DNA of 64,000 nt from Owenia fusiformis. Its lineage: Eukaryota > Annelida > Polychaeta > Sabellida > Oweniidae. The DNA is taken from NCBI GenBank assembly GCA_903813345.2, contig CAIIXF020000012.1:22458184-22522183 (forward strand). Direction: 5' to 3'. The position numbers and the translations under genes are program-made. Below the pieces are notes generated by a model. The model saw only the letters and a list, made by a program, of their open reading frames with translations. It searched no databases and was not told the DNA's origin. Positions 10,918 to 23,300 of the stretch are shown in pieces (position 1 is the first letter of the stretch; each line of letters starts with the position of its first letter).

Positions 10918-13900
10918 ATGCAAAGCGGAAATGATAACGATAAGGCACAGAATGAGGGACAGGATATTCCGACAACTTCTGTTCCTATACAGCAACTCAT
11001 CATGTCTGGCATAGGACCACAGGCAACTTTGCTTGGTTAGTTTATTGCTCAATAACACTAATCACATTGATTATATAACAGATCATTTCCCAGAAGGAAT
11101 TAAATTTTTGCTGTACCTAGCATAGGCTTTACGAAAGTTCACAGTCCGAAGATTTTATGCGTGATAAATATTACCTAAGACGTTGGGTCAGTATTTCAAT
11201 ATCTGTCAATAACTTAATACGTTGATAAACACTTTTAATTAGGTGACGAATATTGATTTATAGTTTCCCAGTGTTTCGTCTTATGCAATTTCTGCTTTGA
11301 CTGGCATGGTATGATCATTAGATATACTCAACAGATGTATAAAAAAAATGAATGTATAATGTGTTTCAGATGGTGTATACTGTGGGGTTGTACTTGTTCT
11401 CTGCATGCAAATCCTCATTTTGACACATACTATGTAGTAATCAACATTTTCATTTTTTTGACTATTGCTAGAAGGTGAAGGGGGATTAAACCCTTCAACT
11501 AAATTAATTACATTTTTGACGGACAATGAGATATTAACTTGGCCCATAAAGAATATTAGTTATTGGAAGAATAATGGAGGGATATTAGATTGTAGTATAT
11601 CTGTTTGCAGGGCATCTCCAGGGTATTGCTACTCAGCAGGCATCTCAGTCAACTTTACAGCTACCTGGGCAGGCATCACCTCAGCAGGTTATAAATGCTG
11701 CACAGTTGAGCCAGTTGTTACGCCACCAGCTTTCACCTGGATTTGCTACACCTGGCCAGGTTCAGCAAAACATAACAACATCAGGGCCCATACAGCAGCA
11801 GAGTTTTACATCGTCAGGTCCTGCACAGACACATGAGTCTTCTAACATTCAGCTTTTGAATCAGTTACAGAGACAGCTAAGTAACCCAGGTAGAGTCTTA
11901 TCTAGTTTTCTTTTTTTCTTCCACAATGAATATAGTCCATGAATGTGCAAATTTAATGCCACATACTCATTCTGGTGAGACTTATCTTGTAAGTTTTGTC
12001 AATTACATTGTGGCTAGAGGAATGAGTGCTTGCTTCCAGCATAGTTTAACCTAGCTCTCGCTGGCAATGATACACCCTACATCAAAACATCAGAAATGCA
12101 TTGTTCCAGTTTAAAAAAATTTATCCTGTACATTTCTTGAAAAGATGTTGAATAATTCTTTATTTTCAGGAATTGCTCCCCCAGTGCCCCAAATGAGCCC
12201 TCCTACTTATCAAGCCAGCCACCAGGTGGCAGCAGCTGTAGAGTCCTGTGGGGCAACAGTCCACCATCTTGGTCAAAACCCGTCTAGAGTCGCCATGGTA
12301 ACTACAGCATCTTTGCCAGCACTCAGCAATCCAGCAACACCAACAATGAGTCTTTCTCAACAACAATTAGCGCAATTACAACATAGACGATTAAGCAGTA
12401 GTCTAAATAGTAGCGGAAGTAGTAATGGAACCACAAGAGTATCTGAAAATACTCACAGTCCGATTGCTTCTCCTGATAGAGCTAGAAAACGTATCAAGCT
12501 TGAACATATACCACCGCCAAATGACCACATAGCAAATTTCAGGAAAATATTTGGCGAGAAAAAACTTAATGAGTTATCAGAGCTTAAGGAGAACTATATT
12601 GAAAATTTAACCGAATTATTTTTTCTTCAAAATGGGGGCAATTACATGGACTATATAGCATGGAAGAAACGGCCTACTCCACAGTTAATTGCATTTTTAA
12701 AGAGTGGTCAGCTTGATGGTGATGATGAAGACAGTGTTGGCCTAGAACGACTAATAAATGATGAGGTAATAAAAAAAATTAACAAGAATTTGTTTTCCTC
12801 AAGAATATACTGAAAATATGACTTTTTATCTATTAGTAGATATGCCACATACTCATTCTGATGAAACTTTTCCATATGAGTCTTGTCAATTACCTTGTGG
12901 CTAGAAGAATGAGTGCTTGCTTCCAGCATAGTTTAACCTAGCTCTCGCTGGCAATGATACACCCTATACTGTAATATCTGAAAATGTTATCTCCTCAGAA
13001 TCATTTATGCATTAAATTGAGCAATGGTGTCTTCCTGACCTTTTCAAATCCAATTTTCTATTCCAGGTTAAAGTTGTAGTATCCAGTGGAAGTAACATCC
13101 CATTGATGACACCTGTTGCTATATCAACCTCCTTACCATCCTCAGTAGCACAGATTTCACAAGGTATAATAACTTTATATACTCATTTAAATGGATAATG
13201 TTTTCTTATGATAAGCCCAAAGATCTATTATAATTGAGACTATTGGCTTGTTCAATCTTTCAGCATGTTATGGTAGATCATAGATGTTTGTGATTCTATT
13301 CTACACTTTAGTAAACATTTCTATATAGTGATTAGTCAGCTATATATTCTTCTGTTATATTTAGGGGTGAGACGAGTCGAAAAAATCCGATTCGAGTCGA
13401 ATCCGATTCGAGTCAGAAAATGACGATTCGAGTTTCGAATCCGTTTCGAGTCGCGAAAGTGCGAACAACATCGCTTTTGACCATTCGTATTTTTAATGCG
13501 TCAATGGTGGAAAGCCGGAAATATAAACAAACACAATTCGTCGTAAGTTTATTCTGATTTTATTACATATATTCTTTCATTTATGTGTACATACAATATA
13601 ATGATTTAATACAAGCATATCCAAGTCATTGAAACTTATATATTCAACACAATATCGAGTAAAAACATGCATATTGACAGTATTTTTCTGAATTTTTTTA
13701 TTTTTTCGAATTTTTTTCTCAACTCGAAAATGATTCGATTCATCAACTTCGACTCGATTCGACTCGACTCGAAGCCCCAAACCCGCGAGTCCTCGACTCA
13801 TCGGGTTGTCGTCTCACCCCTAGTTATATTGGTAAAGGGTGATAAAATTAACAAGGAAAACATTCATTTGTTTGTGTTGAAGACAAACTGGTAGACTGTA

Positions 13901-16900
13901 GTTAACAAAGTATTGTTTCACATTTTTCTTGTAGTGGTTCACATTACTGTTCACTTATCTATTACATTTATCATTCAATATGTTGTATCCTTTCACTGAA
14001 CATATGTGAAAGAGTTGAAAATGAATAGTCATTTTTATTTTGGGTACTGTACTTTTGTTGTAGTATATTTAATACTTATTACAAATAAATATGTGTATGT
14101 CATAATGTACCAAATCGAATACATGCAGGTCACGGTTTATCAAATGGAATACATGTAGGTCATAGTGTACCAAATACAATCATACAGGTGGGTTAAACTG
14201 TACCAAATAGAGTACATGTAAGTTAATGTTTATCAAATAGAATACATGCAAGTCTGTCATTGCATACCAGATACAGAAATAGAATACAGAATACATGTTT
14301 GTCGTAGTTTACCAAATGAATCACATTTAGGTCCCAACATACAAGCATCTATCTTCCCAATGTATACTTTCACCCCTCCCTCAAAAAGTTTGACAAAACT
14401 AACTCAGTTTTTGGATCACATGCTAAACCTGTTCATGCAGTGTTAAGTTCAAAAATTTAATTTAATCCTGAACATGATTAAACTAATCAACAGGTAGTCA
14501 GGATTGTCAAACATTTTGGAGAGTGTACTGTAGTCTCACAATTTATATTCATTGCGCTTCTGTTTGCACAACAGGTGGAGTCGAGATAGGCAAGAAAAGT
14601 GGTGGGCGTCATGGGATGGTGTTTGGTCACCACCCTCCTGGCTCCATCACCCCCACACGCCAACCTACAGGTGACCACGCCCTGCATGCCTCAACCCTGT
14701 ACACCCATGTGGTAGCCTTTCCCATTCCAACAATTTGGTTTATTTACCCAACCAGTTGTAAATGATATCCTCCGAGTTACTTGAATTAAACTGAAATATG
14801 CAAGAAAGTCTTCTATTAATTCAAATGGGATGTATCGGGTGCATTTTTCTGACAATGAGACAAAGCATATTTTCAAGGTTCATGAAAGATTTCCATGATT
14901 GACTCTCGGTAATTCTGGTTTAATAGTATATCCATGTGTGCAACCACCACTACTATAATGGTTACCACTACTTTAATGGTTACCACATGAGGGTTGAGGC
15001 TTTTGAATGCTAACGCTCTTGATGTCTGTTTAGTTTTAGTGCATGTTGCTAGGCAACTAGATCTGTGGTGACAGGCAGACTGTTGGCAGCCATTTTATCC
15101 AGCCATCTATTATCATTGCTGTTATGAATAATTTCAAAATTATACATGTGGCTTCGTTTTTGTTTATATACAATGACTTATGATTAACTGTTCTCATTTG
15201 CTTGTGTGTATTTATCCATATTATCATTCGAGAGCAAATGTAAATCATATTGGTGTATCTATTTTTTGCATAGAAGTTACAGTATTGAATTGTTTAGGTT
15301 TATATATAGACATATTCCTTCATTACCATTTATAATGACATGTTTTATAAGCCTAATCTCCCTAATCTTAATGCGTTTTGTAGTGTAGCCTTCATAATGT
15401 GTTCTGTAGTAATCTAGTTGATGTGCTTGGCTTTAAATTTTGTATGGTTGTTTGCCTTTTTCTGCTTGTATTATTATGAAGACAGAAAGACGCTTTAGAA
15501 ATATGATTTATGGGAATTGTTATTTCATATTCAGTGACTTCATTGCCAACTGAAATATCGTAATAATGAAGTAATATTTTTTTTGTTTATGATTGTACAC
15601 CAAGAGAAATATTTTCATATCACTGGCAACCTTGCAAAGGATTGTGTCTGTTTTGTTTAAAATATACACTTGTAATAATCTTTGAACAATCTTTTATAGG
15701 CTCAACATTAAAATTAATTGGGTGGGTTTAAATGACAAAAGACTTTGCTGCGCTTTTGCATGGTGTTAAGTATTGCCGTGTGTTTTAACTTTAGAGATAA
15801 CTAAACTCTTGTGAATTTTAATCTTTAAAATGGTTACCTTATTCTATTTAAATTATGTGGGGGAGACGTCATGAACACTGAAAATGGGGAGGTTTGAAAG
15901 GTAAAACTTGAATATGTTAGGACTTGCTTTGATGCGACTTGAAGAATGTAATGAAATATAAATATGGATTTCCTCTCTGTAAAAAAATATACATGTACTC
16001 CTATAAAATAAACATGTACTCCAGTCCTATTTATAATTGTAGTTTTTAAATGTCTGAGGGAGGCTTATGGGGTCTTGAAAAATATGAGGGATAAATATGG
16101 AGGAAGTTACATATTATTTAGCAAATGGGGGTAAAAAAATCATCAGGATCTCCCCTCCCCAACATTTTAAATCGAGTAGGCCTAACAATTTCATTATTTT
16201 CATTTGACATATTTATTTAACATAGACATTTGGTAGAGAAACTACTTCTTTCTCATTATGATTAACAGCACAGGGGAACGATCAGTTTTAACTTAAATAA
16301 TCACTAATACGTATGAGAGGTGGGCCGGGTATTACCTCCTCAAGTTGGGATGAACAGGCAAATTTCCCTGCCCCAGAATGTTAAAGTACCAGTGCTAGAC
16401 TATGGCACAGCATAAAGTTCAAAATGTCAAGTCCTATTTCTACAGTTTTGGGTTATAGCCCTGAATTGGAAACATTTGTTTGTTCACTGATTGTTAGCTT
16501 CCCACTGATGATTGGCTGTCATTATGCAGCTTGGTCTGTCCAAATTAATCAGACATATCTGACCCACTTCAAGTAAGAAAATTGTTCTGATCTAAGGAGT
16601 ATCAGTATCTAAATGTTAACTCATGCCAACAAATAATTGTGTTTTCAGGACAAAGTTTAAAGAGTACTGCAATAAAAGGAGACCTTTTGATGTGTTTTAT
16701 CAATCTGAAATATCTGAATTGACAATTGTATGTGTATTTGCAGGAACAGCTGTGGCTGTTACACCTACTATTGCCCTTCCCCAACCACCACCATATACAG
16801 CCATTGTGACAACAGGGGTGACAACAGCATCTGAGAATTCAAATGAGAGTCAGATTGTGAATGTCACGGCTTCAATATCTACACCTCTTACAAGGTAGGG

Positions 16901-17331
16901 TTTTTACGATACTAAATCAGAATCAATGTTTTGAGTCCATGTGAGACCAATTATCTTTCTGGAGAGTGGCAAAACTTCTTATGTTTAAATCTTGATATGG
17001 GAGTGAGTATATATCAGAATGTACTTTGTGAAAGAATATTAACACCAAGTCGTAAGGAATATCTTCAGCAGTTTTCTCTTGTGTCCTCTCATTTCAATTG
17101 AAAAAAATACAATACTAAGAATATAGAAAATTTTTTCATTAACAAGAAGTTTAACATCACTACATGTTTGATTGCAGTATATTGCAAAATTTGAGTACAG
17201 CCACTTCCACTACCACCAGTGCAGCAGCCAGCCAGGAGTCTGCTGTGGTGCATGCCCCCAAGGCAACTATTTCTGCAGTATATGACAAAGGCCTTGGCTC
17301 TCAGGAGGCTATAGTGGAGAGAGCTAAACAG
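10918..17331 (+). CDS. dom: Remodeller exons 1-7: EP400-like N-terminal region
   Basis: Residues 1-497. The start is Gln/Ser/Pro-rich (exons 1-2). Exon 3 (12170-12765) carries a VHHLGQ motif and a conserved helical block around [18 protein letters not shown], followed by [14 protein letters not shown] and an acidic stretch. I recall the matching EP400 block as having LIELFFLQ and FLAFKK in the same order, which points to EP400-type rather than SRCAP-type ancestry here. Exons 4-7 are Thr/Ser/Val/Pro-rich and probably disordered. Confidence 0.85.
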
Positions 17332-20300
17332 GTACATGTCCTCTCTTTATTCCTCTGAAGCTTTACTTGGGTGTTGTGACCTGTTAAGTGAATATTGATA
17401 TTTTGTTGAACATACTTATTCAAAAATAATCATCTAAGACTTATCCAGTTGCCAGAGTACACAAAGATGTGTGAGGAAGTCATACTTATTTTTGTGTTAT
17501 GTTGCCATTGAATAGAGCCACATATTCATTCTGACGAGACCTCTCTCATGATTCTCGTTAATTTCATTGTGGCTAGAGGAATGTGAACTTGTTCATTGTT
17601 ACCAGCCTAGCTCAAGCTAGTTCTGGCTGGCTATAATGCAGTAGACACTAGATTTGTTGATATCAAACTAATCAGATTGCAAGATTGAGATTGCATGAAT
17701 ATGAGTATTCATACGACAATCATTGTGGAGCCACAAATGTATAAAAGATAATAACTAGGGTTTTGATCACATTTGCATGATTTTAATCCATCATCTCTCT
17801 TCGTAGGAGGCTCAAGTAATGCAGCGTATAGCTGAACTACGTAAGAATGGTTTATGGTCTACAAGGCGGCTCCCTAAGGTGCAGGAGCCCCCACGTAACA
17901 AGGCACACTGGGACTACCTCCTGGAAGAGATGCAATGGCTGGCAGCTGACTTTGCACAAGAACGCAAGTGGAAGCGCGTTGGTTGTCGTAAGGTTAGTAT
18001 AACACAAGAAGAGTTTGTAATGTAAGTCTGTTTGGTATTTAATCATGATGTCATACTTTCTATCGTTAGAATAACAACAATGAATTCTTGAATATTCAGA
18101 GCTATTAATGTTCTGGTAATGTATCCAAATATATAACTTGTGTATATCTGCCTGACATCGTGCCACATACTCATTCTGGTGAGACTTATCTTCTAAGTCT
18201 TGTCAATTACATTGTGGCTACATGAATGAGTGCTTGCTTCCAGCATAGTTTAACCTAGCCATTGCTGGCAATGATACACCCTACATAGTTTGAACATTAA
18301 GACTACATATTTCAGTCTTAATGTTATCCTTCATATTCTTTGATTCCTATCTTGAGAAAAATGAATGAATTAAAATTTGTGGATGTTAATGAACTCATTT
18401 GACATTTCTGAGCAGGGTACATCATAAGGACCTACTGGTCAAATTGTTATTACTGACCAGCTGCCTTGCTACTTCACTGTATACATGTTGAAAATGAACT
18501 TGGTCAGCACCTTTGTCCCACTCCATCTCCCAGACATTGAGTTATGTTTTACGCATTCCAGATTGCAAGTATGGTATCACGCTACCATAAAGAGAGACAA
18601 AACAAAGAGATCCGAGCAGAGAAAGAAGAAGGTTTACGTATGAAACGTATTGCTGGCAACCTTGCAAAACAGATCAAAGAGTTCTGGGGCAGTATTGAAA
18701 AGGTAGGCTTTGTTTAGATTATCTAGAAATTTATTGAATAATTTTCATCCAGAATTTTGCATTTTTGTATATATTTGTTAAATTTTACTGGTGCATTGTT
18801 GGATATTGATGTGATTCTAGGTCTACTGGTGTATTATTGGATATCATTTTGATCTGTTTCTTTTCCAGGTTGTGCAATATAAACAGAACAGCCGTCTAGA
18901 AGAGAAGAGGAAAAAAGCCTTAGATTTGCAGTTAAACTTTATAGTTGATCAGACTGAAAAATATTCATCATGGCTCACTGAAGGCCTTGGTAGTGGACCA
19001 CCTAGTGTGAAGTCAACCTCAGTACATTCAAGCCCATCACATGGGGATGGTAAGAGATTCATATCTGCACACTTATTTAACCTAGATCTAAGTTGAGGTA
19101 TACATTCAAAGGTCTTGGTTTTCTTCAATAAAAATTAGAGAATAGCATGATGTAAACCAACTTGAAACAATGGAATTCTCATATATTGCTATGATTGTTA
19201 CAGATGTTGAGTTCAGACCAACAGAGACAGCGTCTGATGATGAAGAAACCATTGAGAAGGAGGAAGAACTGGACGAGGTGAGAGAACGCATGTTATGTTT
19301 TCATGCTTTTTTGTTGAAATTTAATTTACTGAACGTTGTCCAATATTTTGCTCTGTAGCAACTTTCAGTCAATTGTTTGTATTTTCTATTTCTGTATATG
19401 ATAGAATGTTGTTGGAAGAGGTACAGTGAAAAAGAACAACTCATAATGTCTATTTTATCTTTGTTCATCCCAGTGTCTTAAGCCGGCTAAACTTGATAGC
19501 AATTCATGTGTAGTGTGCAATCACTGGGTAAAGAAATACAGAGCGTGTGTAAGGCTAGGATTTCTTTTTAGTCCACAGCCCAAGAAGTCTCTGTTATAAT
19601 TAATAAAAAAAAAAGAATAGCATTGTCAGAATGTAAAAGCTTTGAAGTAGAGCACATCCCCCCCCCCCTTGTACTTTGTACATTATATATATTTAAAGTG
19701 AACCCTCTATTCCAGACCAATCATGAAGAGGAGCTGGAAGCCTTGAAGAAAGAAAGTGAGGTGCCAATAGAGGAAATTTTAAAAAATCTCCCATCTGAAA
19801 TCTTAGAAAAGCCATCAGAACAATCTGGAGGTGAAGAATCAGATGACAGTGGCAATAAAAAGAAATCCAAGGTAATTAAAATGTAAATTTTTGAAAGCAC
19901 TTGGAACATTGTAGGCTTAACATTTCATTAAAATTTTAACATCATAAAATGAATTCTTATGATCCCAAACATTCCCATGTATTTTAGGGATGTATTTTAG
20001 TGATTTTTATTTTTATTCTAAAGACATCAATATCTGTTAAGAATGTGGTTGTATTGTCCCAGACAAACATTCATCTTAGACATCTCATGTCTTTAGTGAA
20101 TATATGTCATCTGGGTAGATCAGAATATCCGCTATAAAACCCATTGTGATGTCATGCAACATCTCCATGGTTCCTGTCAGTGGAGACAATTATTATCTTT
20201 TTTCTTGAAACATGATACAATTGCACATTTTATAAATGTGGTTAAGATAATGATTAATGATATGTTTGTGTTATGGGGAGGGATCAGATAGTTCACTTAA

Positions 20301-23300
20301 AATAGACTGTGTTGCACATTTTGATAACATAAACTAAACTTGTTTAAAAGAAACAAACATATGAGAAGAGAAAATTAGAGGCTTTGTGAAACTAGGTTTC
20401 ATGAAATATTAATTATTTAACCATGTCAATGATTTACAGGAAGAAGACTCTGACTTTGAGGCCAGTGATGAGAGTGACGTTGAAGATACTATAGAGAAGC
20501 AGGAGAAGCATGAGAAGGCAGATGATCACCAGCAGGAACTGGATGATCTAAATCAAGAAAGTAAGCAATTGAATGTGAAATTCACCCTGAATTAAACTGC
20601 ATCCATAATTGATGAATGTAATTCTTTTCTTAAGTTCTTTACTAATTATTCTATAATGATTTGTGGGTAATGTAAATTATGAATGAATTAGCAGTGTACA
20701 AAGATTGTGAAGATCAATAATAAGCCTCTCCTTTCTTACTCTACCATACAATATTAAAATTGAAATTGAGTCAATATGAAACGCTTGAAGTATGTACATG
20801 TATACACTTTTGGCGGTAGCATCAAAAATTGGCTTAGAATGCACCCATTGATAGTATTATAACTGTTGTAGGTGAAATGTCAGTCGAAGAGTTGAGGAAA
20901 AAATATGCAGCAGCGTATGATAGTGACTTTGAGATGCCTGATACTCCAAGTGAATCTGAGGAATCTGAAGATGAAACGGAGGAAAGCCAAGATGAACAAT
21001 CAGAAGGTACAGAGATTTTAAACTTTCTTTTAACTCAGCTCCAGTGCAGATGAAGAATCTGTTAACCAAATTGTCAACAGTTTTGTTATTCCAACCAGGA
21101 AGATACATATTGCAATGTTTATACCTTGTTAAATCATGCAAATGACAATGTTGAGTGTGTTTATACATTCATTGCTAACTCCACTGCTATCTGCATTACA
21201 GATGAGGAAGAGGAGGATGAAGTTGATGATGAAAAGACAGAGGAAGAACAAACAGAAGATGTTGGCATGGAGTATCTTCTCACTGGAGAGAAAGAGGGAG
21301 AAAAGGTGATTATCTCAATTTTTCGTAAAAAACGTAATCTTTGATAACTCAAATACCAGTTAACAGATTTGGTTGAAATTTTATATGATTATGCCTAGGG
21401 ACACAGTAGCTCTGTTCAAGAAATATTTTTCAAGATGGCGGCTGAATTTCAAGATGGCGGCCCATATTCGTAAAAAACGTAATCTTTGATAACTCATGTA
21501 CCAGTGAACGGATTTGGTTCAAATTTTATATGCTGATGCCTAGGGACAAAGGAGGTTTATTGATGATGCTTAGGGACACAGTAGCTATGTTCGACAAAAC
21601 ATTTTCAAGATGGCCGCTTATTTCAAAATGGTGGCAATTTTTTGTAAAAAACGTAATCTTTGATAACTCAAATACCAGTGAACAGATTTAGTTGAAATTT
21701 TATATGATTATGCCTAGGGACACAGTAGCTCTGCTCAAGAAATGATTTTCAAGATGGCGGCTGAATTTCAAGATGGTGGCCCATATTCGTAAAAAACGTA
21801 ATCTTTGATAACTCATATACCAGTGAACGGATTTGGTTCAAATTTTATATGATGATGCCTAGTTCACAATGGTATAAACTAACTTTGTGCCAAATTTCAT
21901 GCTTCTATCACAAAGTGCACAAACATTTCAACATTTACACTAGCTATAATAAGCATAATATGTTTTGTTCGATGGGATTTGGTACTCCGTGGAGTTGCTG
22001 TTTTTCTAGTTGGAACAGTTCATCTTAGTCTGTGTGGCGAATCATTTGATCATTCTAGTTCAAGGAAAATCAATGAAGAATTCAGTGAGCTCTATGAATC
22101 ATCATAAGTATAACCCTATTGATGATTGTTTGTTTCCAGGGTGATGGCTCTATGAATCATCATAAGTATAACCCTATTGATGATTGTTTGTTTCCAGGGT
22201 GATGGCTCTATGAATCATCATAAGTATAACCCTATTGATGATTGTTTGTTTCCAGGGTGATGGCTCTATGAATCATCATAAGTATAACCCTATTGATGAA
22301 TTGTTTGTTTCCAGGGTGATGGTGACAGTGGACCAAATAAAGACTTCAATGATATTGCAGAATTTGCTAAAACCCTCCAACCAACTGGTTACACATTTGA
22401 AACAACAAATGTAAGTTCTTGTGGTTCATTACATCAAAACATAGATCATACTATTATATATGACTTAATAATGAACATTTTTTTTCCTATTTCCACCGAA
22501 TGGCTAATGTGTTTCTCTCAAATATCTGCCTAACTTTGAAACTTACACATTTATTTATTGGATGAATATGGTTATACTTCCTAAAATGTTTTGATGACTA
22601 CAACAATTGTTAACGTCTTGTTTCTTCAATATCAAGAACTATGTTATTTTGGAGACTAATCCTAACTCTTCATTTAGGTGAGGACTGAAGTCCCCTTCCT
22701 TCTAAAGCACACACTGAGAGAGTACCAACACATTGGTCTGGAGTGGCTGGCCACAATGTATGACCGCAAACTTAATGGAATTCTTGCAGATGAAATGGGC
22801 TTAGGAAAAACTATACAAACTATAGCCTTGTTGGCACATCTAGTGTGTAAACATGGTCAGTACAACCAATTCTAATTTCATGATATTATAGTTTTTTATG
22901 TCCCTTAATTTTCCGTGAATTCTTGTAAAATGAAAGAAATAGAATAATTTTAGAAAATGAAGACCAAGGCAGTCTTTTGATTAAGTAACACTTAACGTTT
23001 TATATTAGGTTGTATCTTATATAATCATTGAGTGACAAATAAACAAATAAATCTATTGTAATTGTAGGTATTTGGGGGCCTCATCTTATCGTGGTGCCTA
23101 CAAGTGTGATGCTCAACTGGGAGATGGAGCTGAAAAAATGGTGCCCCAGTCTTAAAATTCTCACCTACTATGGCAATCAAAAAGAGCGTAAACAAAAACG
23201 GCAGGTAAATAAAATTCATTGGAATACCAACAAAATACATTTGAAATATTGAGCCCTATGGTTACAAAAGATTGTGTTATGTCCATAGTCTCAACATTGC

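Noticed and set aside
15615-15645. Intron 5 sequence ctggcaaccttgcaaa matching part of exon 9
   Set aside because: Only about 17 bases match and there are no splice sites or further similarity, so it is chance rather than a duplicated exon.
20610-20640. TTGATGA as a further C box
   Set aside because: It lacks the purine at position 1 and no CTGA lies at the right distance. Similar lone C-like boxes at 38600 and 39213 were dropped for the same reason.
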